Assembly: GCF_000517405.1 (NCBI RefSeq)
Contig: NZ_CP006568.1
Span: forward strand, 1,984,001-2,048,000
Direction: 5' to 3'
Origin: Candidatus Sodalis pierantonius str. SOPE
GTDB taxonomy: Bacteria > Pseudomonadota > Gammaproteobacteria > Enterobacterales > Enterobacteriaceae
Length of the DNA: 64,000 nt
The notes beneath the pieces were generated by a model that ran no database searches, was not told the DNA's origin, and saw only the letters and a program-made list of their open reading frames with translations. Positions 28,449-38,463 of this stretch are shown here, piece by piece. Each line of letters begins with the position of its first letter. The stretch's first letter is position 1. The position numbers and the translations under genes are program-made.

Positions 28449-29762
28449 GAGCCTGTTTAGAAATTTGTGTATTTGCCTGATTTTGATATGTTCAATCCAA
28501 CATCAAAAACAGGTTAATTTATGGACGAAAAACAGTTGCAGGCTCTGGCTAACGAACTGGCCAAAAATCTCAAAACCCCTGAAGATCTCAGTCACTTCGA
28601 TCGGCTGCTGAAAAAAATCAGCGTCGAAGCAACTCTCAATGCCGAAATGACCCATCACCTCGGCTACGATAAAAATCAGCCTAAACCGGGGACCAACGCC
28701 CTCAACGGCTATTCCACAAAAACCGTTACCACTGGCGATGGCCCGCTGGCGCTGCGTACTCCGCGCGATCGTGACGGTTACTTTGAACCGCAACTGGTGA
28801 AGAAGAACCAGACCCGGATTACCGGGATGGATAACCAGATTTTATCGTTGTACGCCAAAGGGATGACCACCCGCGAGATCGCCGCTGCGTTCAAGGAGCT
28901 GTATGACGCCGATGTCTCGCCGGCGCTGGTCTCAAAGGTCACCGATGCGGTCATGGAGCAGGTTGTCGAATGGCAAAACCGGCCTCTGGATGCAGTCTAT
29001 CCCATTGTTTATCTTGACTGTATCGTTCTAAAAGTCCGGCAGGACAGCCGCATCATCAACAAATCTGTGTTCCTGGCGCTGGGCATCAACATCGAAGGCC
29101 AGAAAGAGTTGCTAGGTATGTGGCTGGCCGAAAATGAAGGCGCAAAGTTCTGGCTGAACGTGCTGACAGAGCTGAAAAACCGCGGCCTGAACGATATCCT
29201 TATCGCCTGCGTAGACGGGCTGAAAGGTTTCCCTGACGCTATTAACGCGGTGTATCCGGAGGCGCGGCTCCAGCTGTGTATCGTGCATATGGTGCGCAAC
29301 AGCCTACGGTTCGTCTCCTGGAAGGACTACAAGGCCGTCACCCGCGACCTGAAAGCTATCTATCAGGCCCCTACGGAAGAAGCCGGCTTGCAGGCGCTGG
29401 AAGCGTTCTCCAGTGCTGGGACATCCGCTACCCGCAAATAAGTCGAAGCTGGCAGGCAAACTGGGCCAATCTGGCCACGTTCTTTGCCTACCCAACGGAC
29501 ATCCGCAAGGTGATCTACACGACCAACGCCATCGAGTCGTTAAACAGCGTGATCCGGCATGCCATCAAAAAGCGCAAGGTGTTTCCGACCGACGACGCAG
29601 TGAAAAAGGTGGTGTGGCTGGCGATACAGGCGGCCTCACAGAAATGGACAATGCCTTTGAGGGACTGGCGCATGGCAATGAGCCGCTTTATTATCGAGTT
29701 CGGTGACCGCCTGGACGATCACTTCTGAGAAAAGGCATTTACACAGAATCGTGTACAGGGTC
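28449..29762 (+). mobile_element. IS256-family element, copy F
   Basis: 1314 bp with both terminal repeats. The left flank is a phage gene, while the right end passes straight into the interior of an IS5/IS903 copy. There is no target duplication, so a deletion or recombination has joined the two elements. Confidence 0.93.
28521..29728 (+). pseudogene. IS256-type transposase, frameshifted
   Basis: Open for 306 codons with Asp166 and Asp232, then the same single-base loss as in copy A (cagtgctggg near 29415) puts the Glu339 part into the 29276-29728 frame. Also differs from the intact copies by A-to-T (EATLNAEM), R-to-L (NALNGY) and S-to-Y (DGYFEP). Confidence 0.93.
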
Positions 29763-30525
29763 GCCGGTTGATAACCTACTTTCTTTTTCCAGGTATCGTT
29801 ATTGCCGCTCAGATGCTGATTGCCACCGCATGGTTACGCTCATGGTATCGAGCTGGCCAATATTGTGCACCACTTCGCGGTGGGATAAGCGGCTTTATTT
29901 TTTTCCTCAGCAGAGCATCATGACAGTAACGCGTATCGTAAGCACTGTCAGCCGACGCTTCCCTGATTTTCCGGTGGGTTTGGTTAATCAGCCCGGGCAG
30001 CGCCTGCGCATCTGTCGTACCGCTTAGCGATAAATCGGCACAGATAATTTCATGTGTCGCGCTATCTACTGCCAGATGAAGCTTGCGCCATACTCTGCGC
30101 CTCTCAGCCCCATGCTGCCTGACTTTCCATTCGCCTTCGCCGAAGATTTTCAGGCCGGTGCCATCGATGACCAGGTGTGAGATTTCGCCGCGGGTTGGCG
30201 TTTTTATGCTGATGTCGACGGTTTTTGCTCGCCGGCTGACCAGAGAGTAATCTGGGCAGCGCTGAGACAGCCCCATCAGTTTAAAAATCGCGTCAACGAA
30301 ACCCTGTAACGCCCGGAGCGAAAGGTTAAACACGCGCTTTATCATCAGAACCGTGGTAATGGCCATATCGGTGTAGTGAAGCGGCCGGCCGCGATGTTCA
30401 GGTGGTGTACTCTCAGTCCATGCAGCAATGGCTGACTCATCAAGCCATACTGTCAAGTCCCCCCGCTGCCTGAGCGCATTGTTGTATGCGGGCCAGTTGG
30501 TGATTTTAAACTTTTGCTTTGCCAT
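29763..30525 (-). pseudogene. IS5/IS903-type transposase, C-terminally truncated
   Basis: The first ~235 residues, including Asp121 and Asp193, remain; the Glu259 region is missing and an extra T lies near 29768. Not functional. Confidence 0.93.
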
Positions 30526-30602
30526 GGGGACCTGATGTTGAAACGAATGTAGTGATCAGAGCCGCCAGTCACCTAAAAGTTCGATTTATTCAACAAAAAG
30601 CC
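29763..30602 (-). mobile_element. IS5/IS903-type element, copy c (truncated)
   Basis: Only the transposase-start side survives, about 840 bp ending in ttattcaacaaa plus two extra A before gcc. The opposite end, about 215 bp, was lost where copy F now abuts. Confidence 0.93.
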
Positions 30603-30717
30603 CCGCGACACCAGAGGTTCAGAGTGGATAGAGATATAATTATTTCGATCGAATTTCGAGTAATTTCGAACGATTGATTATAACTCTTTGAATTTAAATA
30701 CCCTAATTTTACATCAC

Positions 30718-30938
30718 ACCATCGGCATCATGGCTGCGTAAAAATACATAAAACTCATAAATATCAATGCATTGATTGAGTGCATTGCTCAAAAAATAGG
30801 AGACAAAACACAACAAAACACGACAATACACGACATTTTTATCAATAACTTGCCGCTCATTTCGACCTGCCGATAACGCCAGAATCGCCCAAATTTGACC
30901 GCTGAACTCCCCACATTTGACGAAGGAAATCCCATGCG
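30718..30938 (+). repeat. Direct repeat, copy 2 (uninterrupted)
   Basis: The undisturbed counterpart of the split repeat at 25073-25161/26477-26623. It contains a run of closely spaced aacacaacaaaacacgacaat-type phrases. It precedes the Rpn-type gene by about 85 bp and may be its control region. Confidence 0.8.
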
Positions 30939-31022
30939 TTGTGCCCAACATTTCAATACTCCTTGCCTTTAGATAAGCAGAAACGGTAAGGTGCCGCACT
31001 CTGTGTCAAAGTCGGTGTAAAT

Positions 31023-31961
31023 ATGGCTAAATCCTCACTATCCCAACATGACGCCCTGTTCAAAAAGTTCCTCGGCGATATAGCTGTAGCCCGAGACTTT
31101 CTGGAAATCCATCTGCCGCCGCACCTGCGGGAGCGCTGTGATTTCAGCACTCTGGCGATGGCCTACGGCTCGTTTATCGAAGACGACCTCAAGGCCAGTG
31201 CTCGGATATGCTCTACTCGATGAAGACCACGACGGGCCATGATGGCTACGTTTACTGCCTTATTGAGCACCAAAGCCGCCCGGAAAAGCTGATGGCATTT
31301 CGCCTGATAAGGTATGCCATCGCGGCCATGCAACGGCACCTCGAACAGGGCAATGACTCTTTGCCGGTGGTGATTCCGCTGCTGTTCTATCACGGCACCA
31401 CATCGCCCTATCCCTACAGCACACAATGGTTCGATTGCTTTACTGACCCTGAACTGGCAGAATCAGTCTACAGGAAAGCATTCCCGCTGGTTGATATCAC
31501 AGCTATGCCGGATGATGAAATACTGTCTCATCGGCGGGTAGCGCTGCTAGAGTTAGTGCAGAAGCACATCCGAACTCGCGATATGCTGGAGTTTGCTAAT
31601 GATATAGCCCGGTTGCTGAATTTATGGGCGATACCAAAAGAGCAGTTCCGTAGCCTGATGTACTATATTGCAGAGCGGAGAAATACTTCGGATGAATCAC
31701 AATTCCTACAGCATATTGCTGTCAAAGCCACTGATTACCAGGAGGACATTATGACCATTGCAGAGCAGCTTGAAGCTAAAGGTGAGCAAAGGGGCATCCA
31801 AAAGGGCATCCAGCTTGGCGAGCAGAAAGGCATAGAAAAAGGTGAAAAATCTAGCCTCGCTCAAGATCGCCCAACAGCTGTTGGCTAACGGGGCTGAGCT
31901 AAATCTTATCAAAATCGCTACCGGCCTATCCGATCATGAGCTGGCTTCTCTATCCAAATAG
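31023..31961 (+). pseudogene. Rpn/YhgA-like recombination-promoting nuclease, frameshifted
   Basis: PD-(D/E)XK nuclease of the Rpn family (transposase_31 domain; about 300 residues), DNA endonucleases reported to promote RecA-independent recombination. The N-terminal part runs from 31023 (SQHDALFKKFLGD, LAMAYGSFIEDDLKAS). The frame then shifts near 31200 into 31208-31888, which carries the catalytic YCLIEHQSRPEKLMAFRLIRY block. A second shift near 31850 moves the tail (KIAQQLLANG, GLSDHELASLS) to a stop at 31961. Repeats of GIQKG/GEQKG before the tail are typical of the family. Broken as it stands. Confidence 0.85.
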
Positions 31962-31970
31962 GAATGAATT

Positions 31971-32789
31971 TTGCCGAAAATAGCACTCGCACAAATTGAT
32001 ACGGTTTTGGGTGATAAACAAAAAAACTTATCACATATAAAAGATTACTGCCGAAAAGCAGCCAGTAACCAAGCTAATATCATTTGCTTTCCAGAGTTAG
32101 TAACGACTGGTTACTCTCTTGATATATTAGGAACTGAATTATGGACTTTTAGTGAACTGCGCGGTGGTGAAACAGATCAATTGTTAAGTAGTTTGTCAAC
32201 AAAATTCGACTTGACAATTATTTGTGGTTTTATCGAGCGGGGCGGATCATTAGGGGAGATTTATAATTCTTCAGGAGTATGGGTACCGGGAGGAAAAAGT
32301 TGGAAAGGGACATTTAGGAAAATACATCTGGTTGATAGTGAGAGAAACTGGTTTTCGTCTGGAACTAATATTCCGGTTTTTGATACTCCAATGTGCAAAA
32401 TTGGTATCATGATCTGCCACGATGCAGGTTTCCCTGAGATAGCTAGGATTTTAACGTTGAGTGGTGCGGATATTTTGTTTCTTCCTGCTGCATGGTGCAT
32501 ACATTATAAGGATGTTTGGAATATAAATTGTGCTAGTAGAGCTTTAGAAAATGGTATTCACTTAGTTGCTGTAAATCGTTGTGGAAAAGAGGAAAAAATT
32601 AATTTCTTCGGCGATAGTCAACTAATTAGCCCGCGAGGCAAACCATTGACATCAACACTAGGAGATGACGAAGGTCTTGTGTTCGGTTATGTAGATTTTA
32701 ACCTGCAGGCTAAAACAAGATTAGAACTACCTTACCTTCGAGGGCGGCGAAAAGATCTTTACAATATTGATCACTCTCTTATTGTTTAA
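31971..32789 (+). CDS. Carbon-nitrogen hydrolase (nitrilase superfamily)
   Basis: 272 residues with the complete catalytic set of the nitrilase superfamily: Glu in ICFPELVTTGY (near 42), Lys in TFRKIHLVD (near 115) and Cys in IMICHDAGFPE (near 149). These enzymes hydrolyse amides, carbamoyl groups or nitriles; the substrate cannot be told. The start is TTG at 31971 behind AGGAATGA; no in-frame ATG gives a complete N-terminus. The gene is AT-rich compared with the core genes. It is separated by an inverted-repeat element and an IS5 copy from an NCS1 permease and regulator on the other strand. The three may form one acquired nitrogen-compound utilisation set. Confidence 0.88.
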   Translation: MPKIALAQIDTVLGDKQKNLSHIKDYCRKAASNQANIICFPELVTTGYSLDILGTELWTFSELRGGETDQLLSSLSTKFDLTIICGFIERGGSLGEIYNSSGVWVPGGKSWKGTFRKIHLVDSERNWFSSGTNIPVFDTPMCKIGIMICHDAGFPEIARILTLSGADILFLPAAWCIHYKDVWNINCASRALENGIHLVAVNRCGKEEKINFFGDSQLISPRGKPLTSTLGDDEGLVFGYVDFNLQAKTRLELPYLRGRRKDLYNIDHSLIV

Positions 32790-32800
32790 GGAGTGCCTTC

Positions 32801-32928
32801 AAATTTCTGTCGTGACTCAGATTTGTTGATACTTTTAGAAAATACGATCTCTTTGATGCTACAATCATCTGTAAGGCATAAAACAGCCTTATATCACACA
32901 ACAGATCTGAGTCATGACCCAGAAATTT
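32801..32928. repeat. 128-bp element with ~29-bp inverted ends
   Basis: The left arm AAATTTCTGTCGTGACTCAG... (32801-32828) is repeated inverted at 32899-32928 with a few mismatches and a two-base gap. The interior has a second small hairpin (TAAGGC...GCCTTA). No coding capacity. It could be a miniature transposable element, or a strong RNA hairpin ending the hydrolase transcript; there is no T-tract. Confidence 0.6.
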
Positions 32929-33020
32929 CTTAGTTTACTAGACACTACAAATAAACATGATATATCATCACGTAAAAATACAATTTTCTAGCCAGTTGGT
33001 TAATTCTTAAACAGGCTATA

Positions 33021-34075
33021 CGCTTTGTTGAATAAATCCGAAATTTGTGACGACTTCCTCCCTATCAGGGCGATTGTTACATGATGCGGACGCTGTTTGG
33101 CATTCCTAACAACGTGATCCGGTTAAGCGCTTTGACCATTGCCATAGCCTCACCTACCTGCGCGTCATAGTCATGCAGACTCAGATGACCACCCAAAAGT
33201 GTTTTAAACCGGAACATGGCCGTTTCAGCCAGTGAACGCCGGTGATAACCTACTTTCTTTTTCCAGGTATCGTTATTGCCGCTCAGATGCTGATTTGCCA
33301 CCGCATGGTTACGCTCATGGTATCGAGCTGGCCAATATTGCGCACCACTTCGCGGTGGGATAAGCGGCTTTATTTTTTTCCTCAGCAGAGCATCATGACA
33401 GTAACGCGTATCGTAAGCACTGTCAGCCGACGCTTCCCTGATTTTCCGGTGGGTTTGGTTAATCAGCCCGGGCAGCGCCTGCGCATCTGTCGTACCGCTT
33501 AGCGATAAATCGGCACAGATAATTTCATGTGTCGCGCTATCTACTGCCAGATGAAGCTTGCGCCATACTCTGCGCCTCTCAGCCCCATGCTGCCTGACTT
33601 TCCATTCGCCTTCGCCGAAGATTTTCAGGCCGGTGCCATCGATGACCAGGTGTGAGATTTCGCCGCGGGTTGGCGTTTTTATGCTGATGTCGACGGTTTT
33701 TGCTCGCCGGCTGACCAGAGAGTAATCTGGGCAGCGCAGCGACAGCCCCATCAGTTTAAAAATCGAGTCAACGAAACCCTGTAACGCCCGGAGCGAAAGG
33801 TTAAACACGCGCTTTATCATCAGAACCGTGGTAATGGCCATATCGGTGTAGTGAAGCGGCCGGCCACGATGTTCAGGTGGTGTACTCTCAGTCCATGCAG
33901 CAATGGCTGACTCATCAAGCCATACTGTCAGGTCCCCCCGCTGCCTGAGCGCATTGTTATATGCGGGCCAGTTGGTGATTTTAAACTTTTGCTTTGCCAT
34001 GGGGACCTGATGTTGAAACGAATGTAGTGATCAGAGCCGCCAGTCACCTAAAAGTTCGATTTATTCAACAAAGCC
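33021..34075 (-). mobile_element. IS5/IS903-type element, copy d
   Basis: 1055 bp with both ends and a perfect 9-bp target duplication CAGGCTATA (33012-33020 and 34076-34084). The right-hand duplication includes the stop codon of the NCS1 permease, so the insertion fell at the very end of that gene without changing its protein. Confidence 0.96.
33077..34000 (-). CDS. IS5/IS903-type transposase
   Basis: 307 residues with Asp121, Asp193 and Glu259; probably active. Nearly identical to copy b, but with Thr restored in RFKTLLGG. Confidence 0.95.
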   Translation of the reverse strand: MAKQKFKITNWPAYNNALRQRGDLTVWLDESAIAAWTESTPPEHRGRPLHYTDMAITTVLMIKRVFNLSLRALQGFVDSIFKLMGLSLRCPDYSLVSRRAKTVDISIKTPTRGEISHLVIDGTGLKIFGEGEWKVRQHGAERRRVWRKLHLAVDSATHEIICADLSLSGTTDAQALPGLINQTHRKIREASADSAYDTRYCHDALLRKKIKPLIPPRSGAQYWPARYHERNHAVANQHLSGNNDTWKKKVGYHRRSLAETAMFRFKTLLGGHLSLHDYDAQVGEAMAMVKALNRITLLGMPNSVRIM

Positions 34076-34079
34076 CAGG

Positions 34080-35360
34080 CTATACTATCTCCCGTCGCTT
34101 TTTTACTATTAGTGTTATTATACAATACAAAACAGACGCAATGACTAGTGAGTTAATTGATTGAATTCCGATCTCTACATTTAGTCCACATATTACTCCC
34201 GCTATTGAAGAAATCAGTGCTGGGCTAAAAATCTTTTTTATTAAATGTGTCGATGATGGCGATATTTCCCCTTCTATAATTATTGTTTTTTTCTTAAAAA
34301 AATAATAATCGCATAATATTATACCCGTAATTGGAAGAAATATTACGCCAAGTAATGTTAGAAAGTCTGTAAATTTTTCCAAGATACCTAGAACATATAG
34401 CAATGTTCCTATTACCCCTAATATTATAGTGAGTATAATATAATTATATCTCTTCCCTAAAATATTTTCAGTTATGCAAGCTAAAGACAAAGTTGATGAA
34501 TATAGATTAGTATTATTTATTTTTATGGTTGATAGAATCACAGACGCCAGCCCAAGCCATCCTGCCACTTGAGTCATAATAGTAACAATATCTTCTGTAT
34601 TCAATGCTTGAGAGATTAGTACTGCAAAGCCATTTATGATAAATTCGCCAACAATAATGGATAATATGACCATCCAAAAAGCATGCCTTTCGTTTATACA
34701 ATAACGACTGATATCCGGCATGGTTAGTGCTGCAGTTATATAACCTCCTGCAACAATAGTTGCCCCTTCTCCTACAGTTAGAATTATTTCACTAGGATAT
34801 AACTCTCTTATTTTTGACAACCCGAATTCATTTAAAATATTGCATGCAATACAGCCAGTAACAATAAAAAAAAGAGGGATTGAAATTATGGCTGTAAACC
34901 CTAATACTCTAAACCCGAAAGAAACCATTACTGTTAACATAATCCCGGATAATAAAGCGGAAAAAGAAAAGCCAAGCTTATCATTTGTTAAGTAATTTAA
35001 TGCATTAGCAAAAACGGAGTTTTGTATACCAAACCATCCCAATAAACTGATTATAATTGCAACAGTTACTAAGGTTGAACCGACATTTCCGAACCCACAG
35101 TAACGAATTAATAAACTTGTTGTTAGCCCTTCTCTAGCACCTATTATTCCTAGCCCTATACCTATAAATGAAAGAATTGCGCTACCAATAGCAGTCGATA
35201 ACATTGCTTGAGAAAAAGTCATCGAATGACCTAAGGTGGCTCCCAACAAAAATTGTGATAATGTTGCCATGATGCCAATGTTGATCATGGTAACAGTGAA
35301 TAAGCTAGCTCTTGCTGAATTAGGGACTCGTTCGTTAGTAAAGTCATTATTTATTTTCAT
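34080..35360 (-). CDS. NCS1-family permease (CodB-like)
   Basis: 426 residues from the preferred start at 35360 (RBS TTAGGTGA four bases before ATG; the N-terminus NNDFTNERVPNSARAS then aligns with E. coli CodB). The ORF also extends to ATG 35390, which overlaps the regulator stop as ATGA. Twelve hydrophobic segments and the NCS1 signature GGYITAALTMPDISRY (near residue 215) are present. NCS1 proteins import cytosine, purines, allantoin, hydantoins or related nitrogenous compounds with H+ or Na+. It is co-transcribed with the PAS-LuxR gene just upstream. The gene is strikingly AT-rich, suggesting recent acquisition. The stop codon sits inside the target duplication of IS copy d. Confidence 0.87.
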   Translation of the reverse strand: MKINNDFTNERVPNSARASLFTVTMINIGIMATLSQFLLGATLGHSMTFSQAMLSTAIGSAILSFIGIGLGIIGAREGLTTSLLIRYCGFGNVGSTLVTVAIIISLLGWFGIQNSVFANALNYLTNDKLGFSFSALLSGIMLTVMVSFGFRVLGFTAIISIPLFFIVTGCIACNILNEFGLSKIRELYPSEIILTVGEGATIVAGGYITAALTMPDISRYCINERHAFWMVILSIIVGEFIINGFAVLISQALNTEDIVTIMTQVAGWLGLASVILSTIKINNTNLYSSTLSLACITENILGKRYNYIILTIILGVIGTLLYVLGILEKFTDFLTLLGVIFLPITGIILCDYYFFKKKTIIIEGEISPSSTHLIKKIFSPALISSIAGVICGLNVEIGIQSINSLVIASVLYCIITLIVKKRREIV

Positions 35361-35386
35361 GCTGTCACCTAAAGCGAAATGTAAAT

Positions 35387-36136
35387 TCATTTAAGATTTA
35401 TAATCTTACTGTATTGATGCATAAACTTTAACGGAAAATATTTATCAAAGCTTTTTTCTTCACAAAACTTAGTGAATTGCGTTAAAGAATTAACCCCCGC
35501 CTTACCATATATAACTTGTATACGATTTTCCACTGTTCTATGCGAAATTTTTAATATGTTTGCTATTGTTTTTGCCGACATTCTGCGAATCATAAAAAAT
35601 ATAATTTCAAGTTCTTTTTCGGTAAATAATTTTTCTGGCGGTGATAGCAATAATGAAAAAGGCGTTTTTTCTTGGAAGAAATCTATTATTGATAAAAAAG
35701 TTAACTTTTTAGCGTGATTGATAACTCCTATGCAGACACCACTTTTATCATAAAAAGGATATTTACTGCAAATAAAAAGCTGAATTATATTTTCTCGCCC
35801 ATAAGGATGAACATCAAGTGATGACATGCTTTCTACCCTCTTTCTTACCGCGTTATCCTGTTGGTAAAAATGAGATGAAAATTCAGCACTTGGGTGTGGA
35901 ATATCTTCATCACGCAAACCATCGATGTTGAACTTTCTTGGCAAGTTTAACATACAGAATGTAGCTCTATTTGCGTACACATAGTTCGATCTATTAATTT
36001 TTACCGACCATGCATCATTGCTATTTTCAAACATTAAAAGCATCTGCAAAGGGATACCGGTATATGTTGGACAAAAACCACACGTGTTAATCATTGAACC
36101 AGATCCTTCTGAATTATCTAATGAATGAACCAGCAC
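35387..36136 (-). CDS. PAS-LuxR transcriptional regulator
   Basis: 249 residues. Residues about 35-150 look like a PAS sensor (NDAWSVKINRSNYVYANRATFCML, GVINHAKKLTFL). Residues about 170-225 are a LuxR/GerE helix-turn-helix (FTEKELEIIFFMIRRMSAKTIANILKISHRTVENRIQ). It has no receiver domain, so it probably senses a small ligand or cell state directly. Its stop overlaps the ATG of the permease ORF (ATGA), so it likely regulates uptake of the permease substrate. A fragment at 44207-44482 has a similar PAS segment including (K/R)xFNI(D/E)G. AT-rich; origin by transfer is likely. Confidence 0.82.
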   Translation of the reverse strand: MLVHSLDNSEGSGSMINTCGFCPTYTGIPLQMLLMFENSNDAWSVKINRSNYVYANRATFCMLNLPRKFNIDGLRDEDIPHPSAEFSSHFYQQDNAVRKRVESMSSLDVHPYGRENIIQLFICSKYPFYDKSGVCIGVINHAKKLTFLSIIDFFQEKTPFSLLLSPPEKLFTEKELEIIFFMIRRMSAKTIANILKISHRTVENRIQVIYGKAGVNSLTQFTKFCEEKSFDKYFPLKFMHQYSKIINLK

Positions 36137-36682
36137 TAACTTTTATGGTGGTAAGCTGAACAGGATTATAATAACCGAACGAACTGAACGACCAGCACCA
36201 CAATCGCCTATCCTATATAGCCCACAATTGATTCTTGATGTTTCAAGGACTTCGGCTTAAGAACACGCCAAGCATTCTCATATCGAATCTTACCTACTAG
36301 GTGATAACTTTGCCCCTGTTTTCCTCAGGGGCATCTGTACACTACTCGTATCAATACTGTCCGTCAATAAACGATTACTCATGGAAAATAAATATCTAAA
36401 TTAGGAGTTTATGAGTGACCTGGAACACTGGGTCATTTGAGTCTTTAAAATTTTTGTGTGAATAGCTCTTTCATTAGCATGAGAATAAATGATCGATCAT
36501 GATGCGAATATGCACTAAAACGAAAAATCAAAGAATTAGCACAATAAAAAATAGTTGTATATAAAATTTTTAGCTATTTTATTTTTTACATGCTAACCTA
36601 CAAATAAACCAATTAAAATATTCAACAACGCCGCATTGAAGTAAAGTTTTGAAAAACAGCCGCCCCGGCGAAGGCCGGGAAT
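36137..36682. other. AT-rich intergenic stretch
   Basis: No gene is seen. A hairpin TGCCCCTG-TTTTCCT-CAGGGGCA lies at 36311-36332, without a T-tract. A second, CCCCGGC-GAAG-GCCGGG, lies at 36663-36680 just before the IS256 copy. The promoter of the PAS-LuxR gene must lie in the first 150 bases. Confidence 0.4.
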
Positions 36683-37998
36683 GACCCTGTACACGATTCT
36701 GTGTAAATGCCTTTTCTCAGAAGTGACCGTCCAGGCGGTCACCGAACTCGATAATAAAGCGGCTCATTGTCATGCGCCAGTCCCTCAAAGGCATTGTCCA
36801 TTTCTGTGAGGCCGCCTGTATCGCCAGCCACACCACCTTTTTCACTGCGTCGTCGGTCGGGAACACCTTGCGCTTTTTGATGGCATGCCGGATCACGCTG
36901 TTTAACGACTCGATGGCGTTGGTCGTGTAGATCACCTTACGGATGTCCGTTGGGTAGGCAAAGAACGCGGCCAGATTGGCCCAGTTTGCCTGCCAGCTTC
37001 GACTTATTTGCGGGTAGCGGATGTCCCAGGCACTGGAGAACGCTTCCAGCGTCTGCAAGCCGGCTTTTTCCGTAGGGGCCTGATAGATAGCTTTCAGGTC
37101 GCGGGTGACGGCCTTGTAGTCCTTCCAGGAGACGAACCGTAGGCTGTTGCGCACCATATGCACGATACACAGCTGGAGCCGCGCCTCCGGATACACCGCG
37201 TTAATAGCGTCAGGGAAACCTTTCAGCCCGTCTACGCAGGCGATAAGGATATCGTTCAGGCCGCGGTTTTTCAGCTATGTCAGCACGTTCAGCCAGAACT
37301 TTGCGCCTTCATTTTCGGCCAGCCACATACCTAGCAACTCTTTCTGGCCTTCGATGTTGATGCCCAGCGCCAGGAACACAGATTTGTTGATGATGCGGCT
37401 GTCCTGCCGGACTTTTAGAACGATACAATCAAGATAAACAATGGGATAGACTGCATCTAGAGGCCGGTTTTGCCATTCGACAACCTGCTCCATGACCGCA
37501 TCGGTGACCTTTGAGACCAGCGCCGGCGAGACATCGGCGTCATACAGCTCTTTGAACGCGGCGGCGATCTCGCGGGTGGTCATCCCTTTGGCGTACAACG
37601 ATAAAATCTGGTTATCCATCCCGGTAATCCGGGTCTGGTTCTTCTTCACCAGTTGCGGTTCAAAGGAACCGTCACGATCGCGCGGAGTACGCAGCGCCAG
37701 CGGGCCATCGCCAGTGGTAACGGTTTTTGTGGAATAGCCGTTGCGGGCGTTGGTACCCCGGTTTAGGCTGATTTTTATCGTAGCCGAGGTGATGGGTCAT
37801 TTCGGCATTGAGAGCTGCTTCGACGCTGATTTTTTTCAGCAGCCGATCGAAGTGACTGAGATCTTCAGGGGTTTTGAGATTTTTGGCCAGTTCGTTAGCC
37901 AGAGCCTGCAACTGTTTTTCGTCCATAAATTAACCTGTTTTTGATGTTGGATTGAACATATCAAAATCAGGCAAATACACAAATATCTAAACAGGCTC
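36683..37998 (-). mobile_element. IS256-family element, copy G
   Basis: 1316 bp with both terminal repeats (aaatatctaaacaggctc at the right, one change). Flanks gccgggaat and aaagttaac do not match, so there is no target duplication. Confidence 0.93.
36717..37926 (-). pseudogene. IS256-type transposase, nonsense and frameshift
   Basis: A GAG-to-TAG change near 37275 (LT*LKN for LTELKN) and an extra base near 37755 (ggtacccc for ggtcccc) break the gene into three pieces (36717-37196, 37275-37649, 37672-37926). Confidence 0.92.
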
Positions 37999-38025
37999 AA
38001 AGTTAACTCGGGTGTATGGCTGAAG

Positions 38026-38399
38026 CTATTTCAGCACTTTCAAAATAACGGTCATGAAGGCAACGGCAGCAATCAGCATCCCTTCGACACGAACAGTCAT
38101 CTGTAATTCCAATTTATTGAACCTGTTAGCATATCCTTACGGACATCGGCTATCTCTGTGAATAAGTCCTTACGGACATCGGCTATCTGCGCGTCGGTCT
38201 TCTCGAATCGGGCATCAACTTTATCAAACCTGGCGTCAATTTCCTTACGAACGTCGTCGAGGTCACGCTTGGTAGCCACATCCGCCACTTCATGAGACTT
38301 ACGGACAGCAATAGAAATCGCCTTAGCTTGGTCTTTTGGCAACCCGGCATTTTCTAGCGTCTCGACGAATTCTTGAGTATCAAATGCGACTTGGCCCAT
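38026..38399 (-). pseudogene. DUF1640-type coiled-coil membrane protein, frameshifted
   Basis: The N-terminal part (FDTQEFVETLENAGLPKDQAKAI, ATKRDLDDVRKEI) and the repeated DARF-K-DA and IADVRKD heptads match the DUF1640 family of coiled-coil proteins that end in one membrane helix. The frame starting at 38399 stops at 38097. One shift near 38125 restores RFNKLELQ and a hydrophobic end (MLIAAVAFMTVILKVLK) closing at 38026, so the full protein was about 124 residues. The function of these proteins in bacteria is unknown. It starts divergent to a small phage-like gene. Confidence 0.72.
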
Positions 38400-38463
38400 G
38401 GGAAATCCTCCTGTTTAGGCCAAGTGTAGCGTATCCACCACATCAACGGAAGGAGTTACCGCC

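Noticed and set aside
30788..30835. The aacacaacaaaacacgacaatacacgac phrases as a CRISPR-like or iteron array
   Set aside because: Units are short, irregular and without spacers of constant length; the same phrase is part of the longer direct repeat.
25073..30938. The 220-bp repeats as phage attachment sites
   Set aside because: Too long and too diverged for att cores, no integrase gene, and copy 2 looks like an upstream region of rpn.
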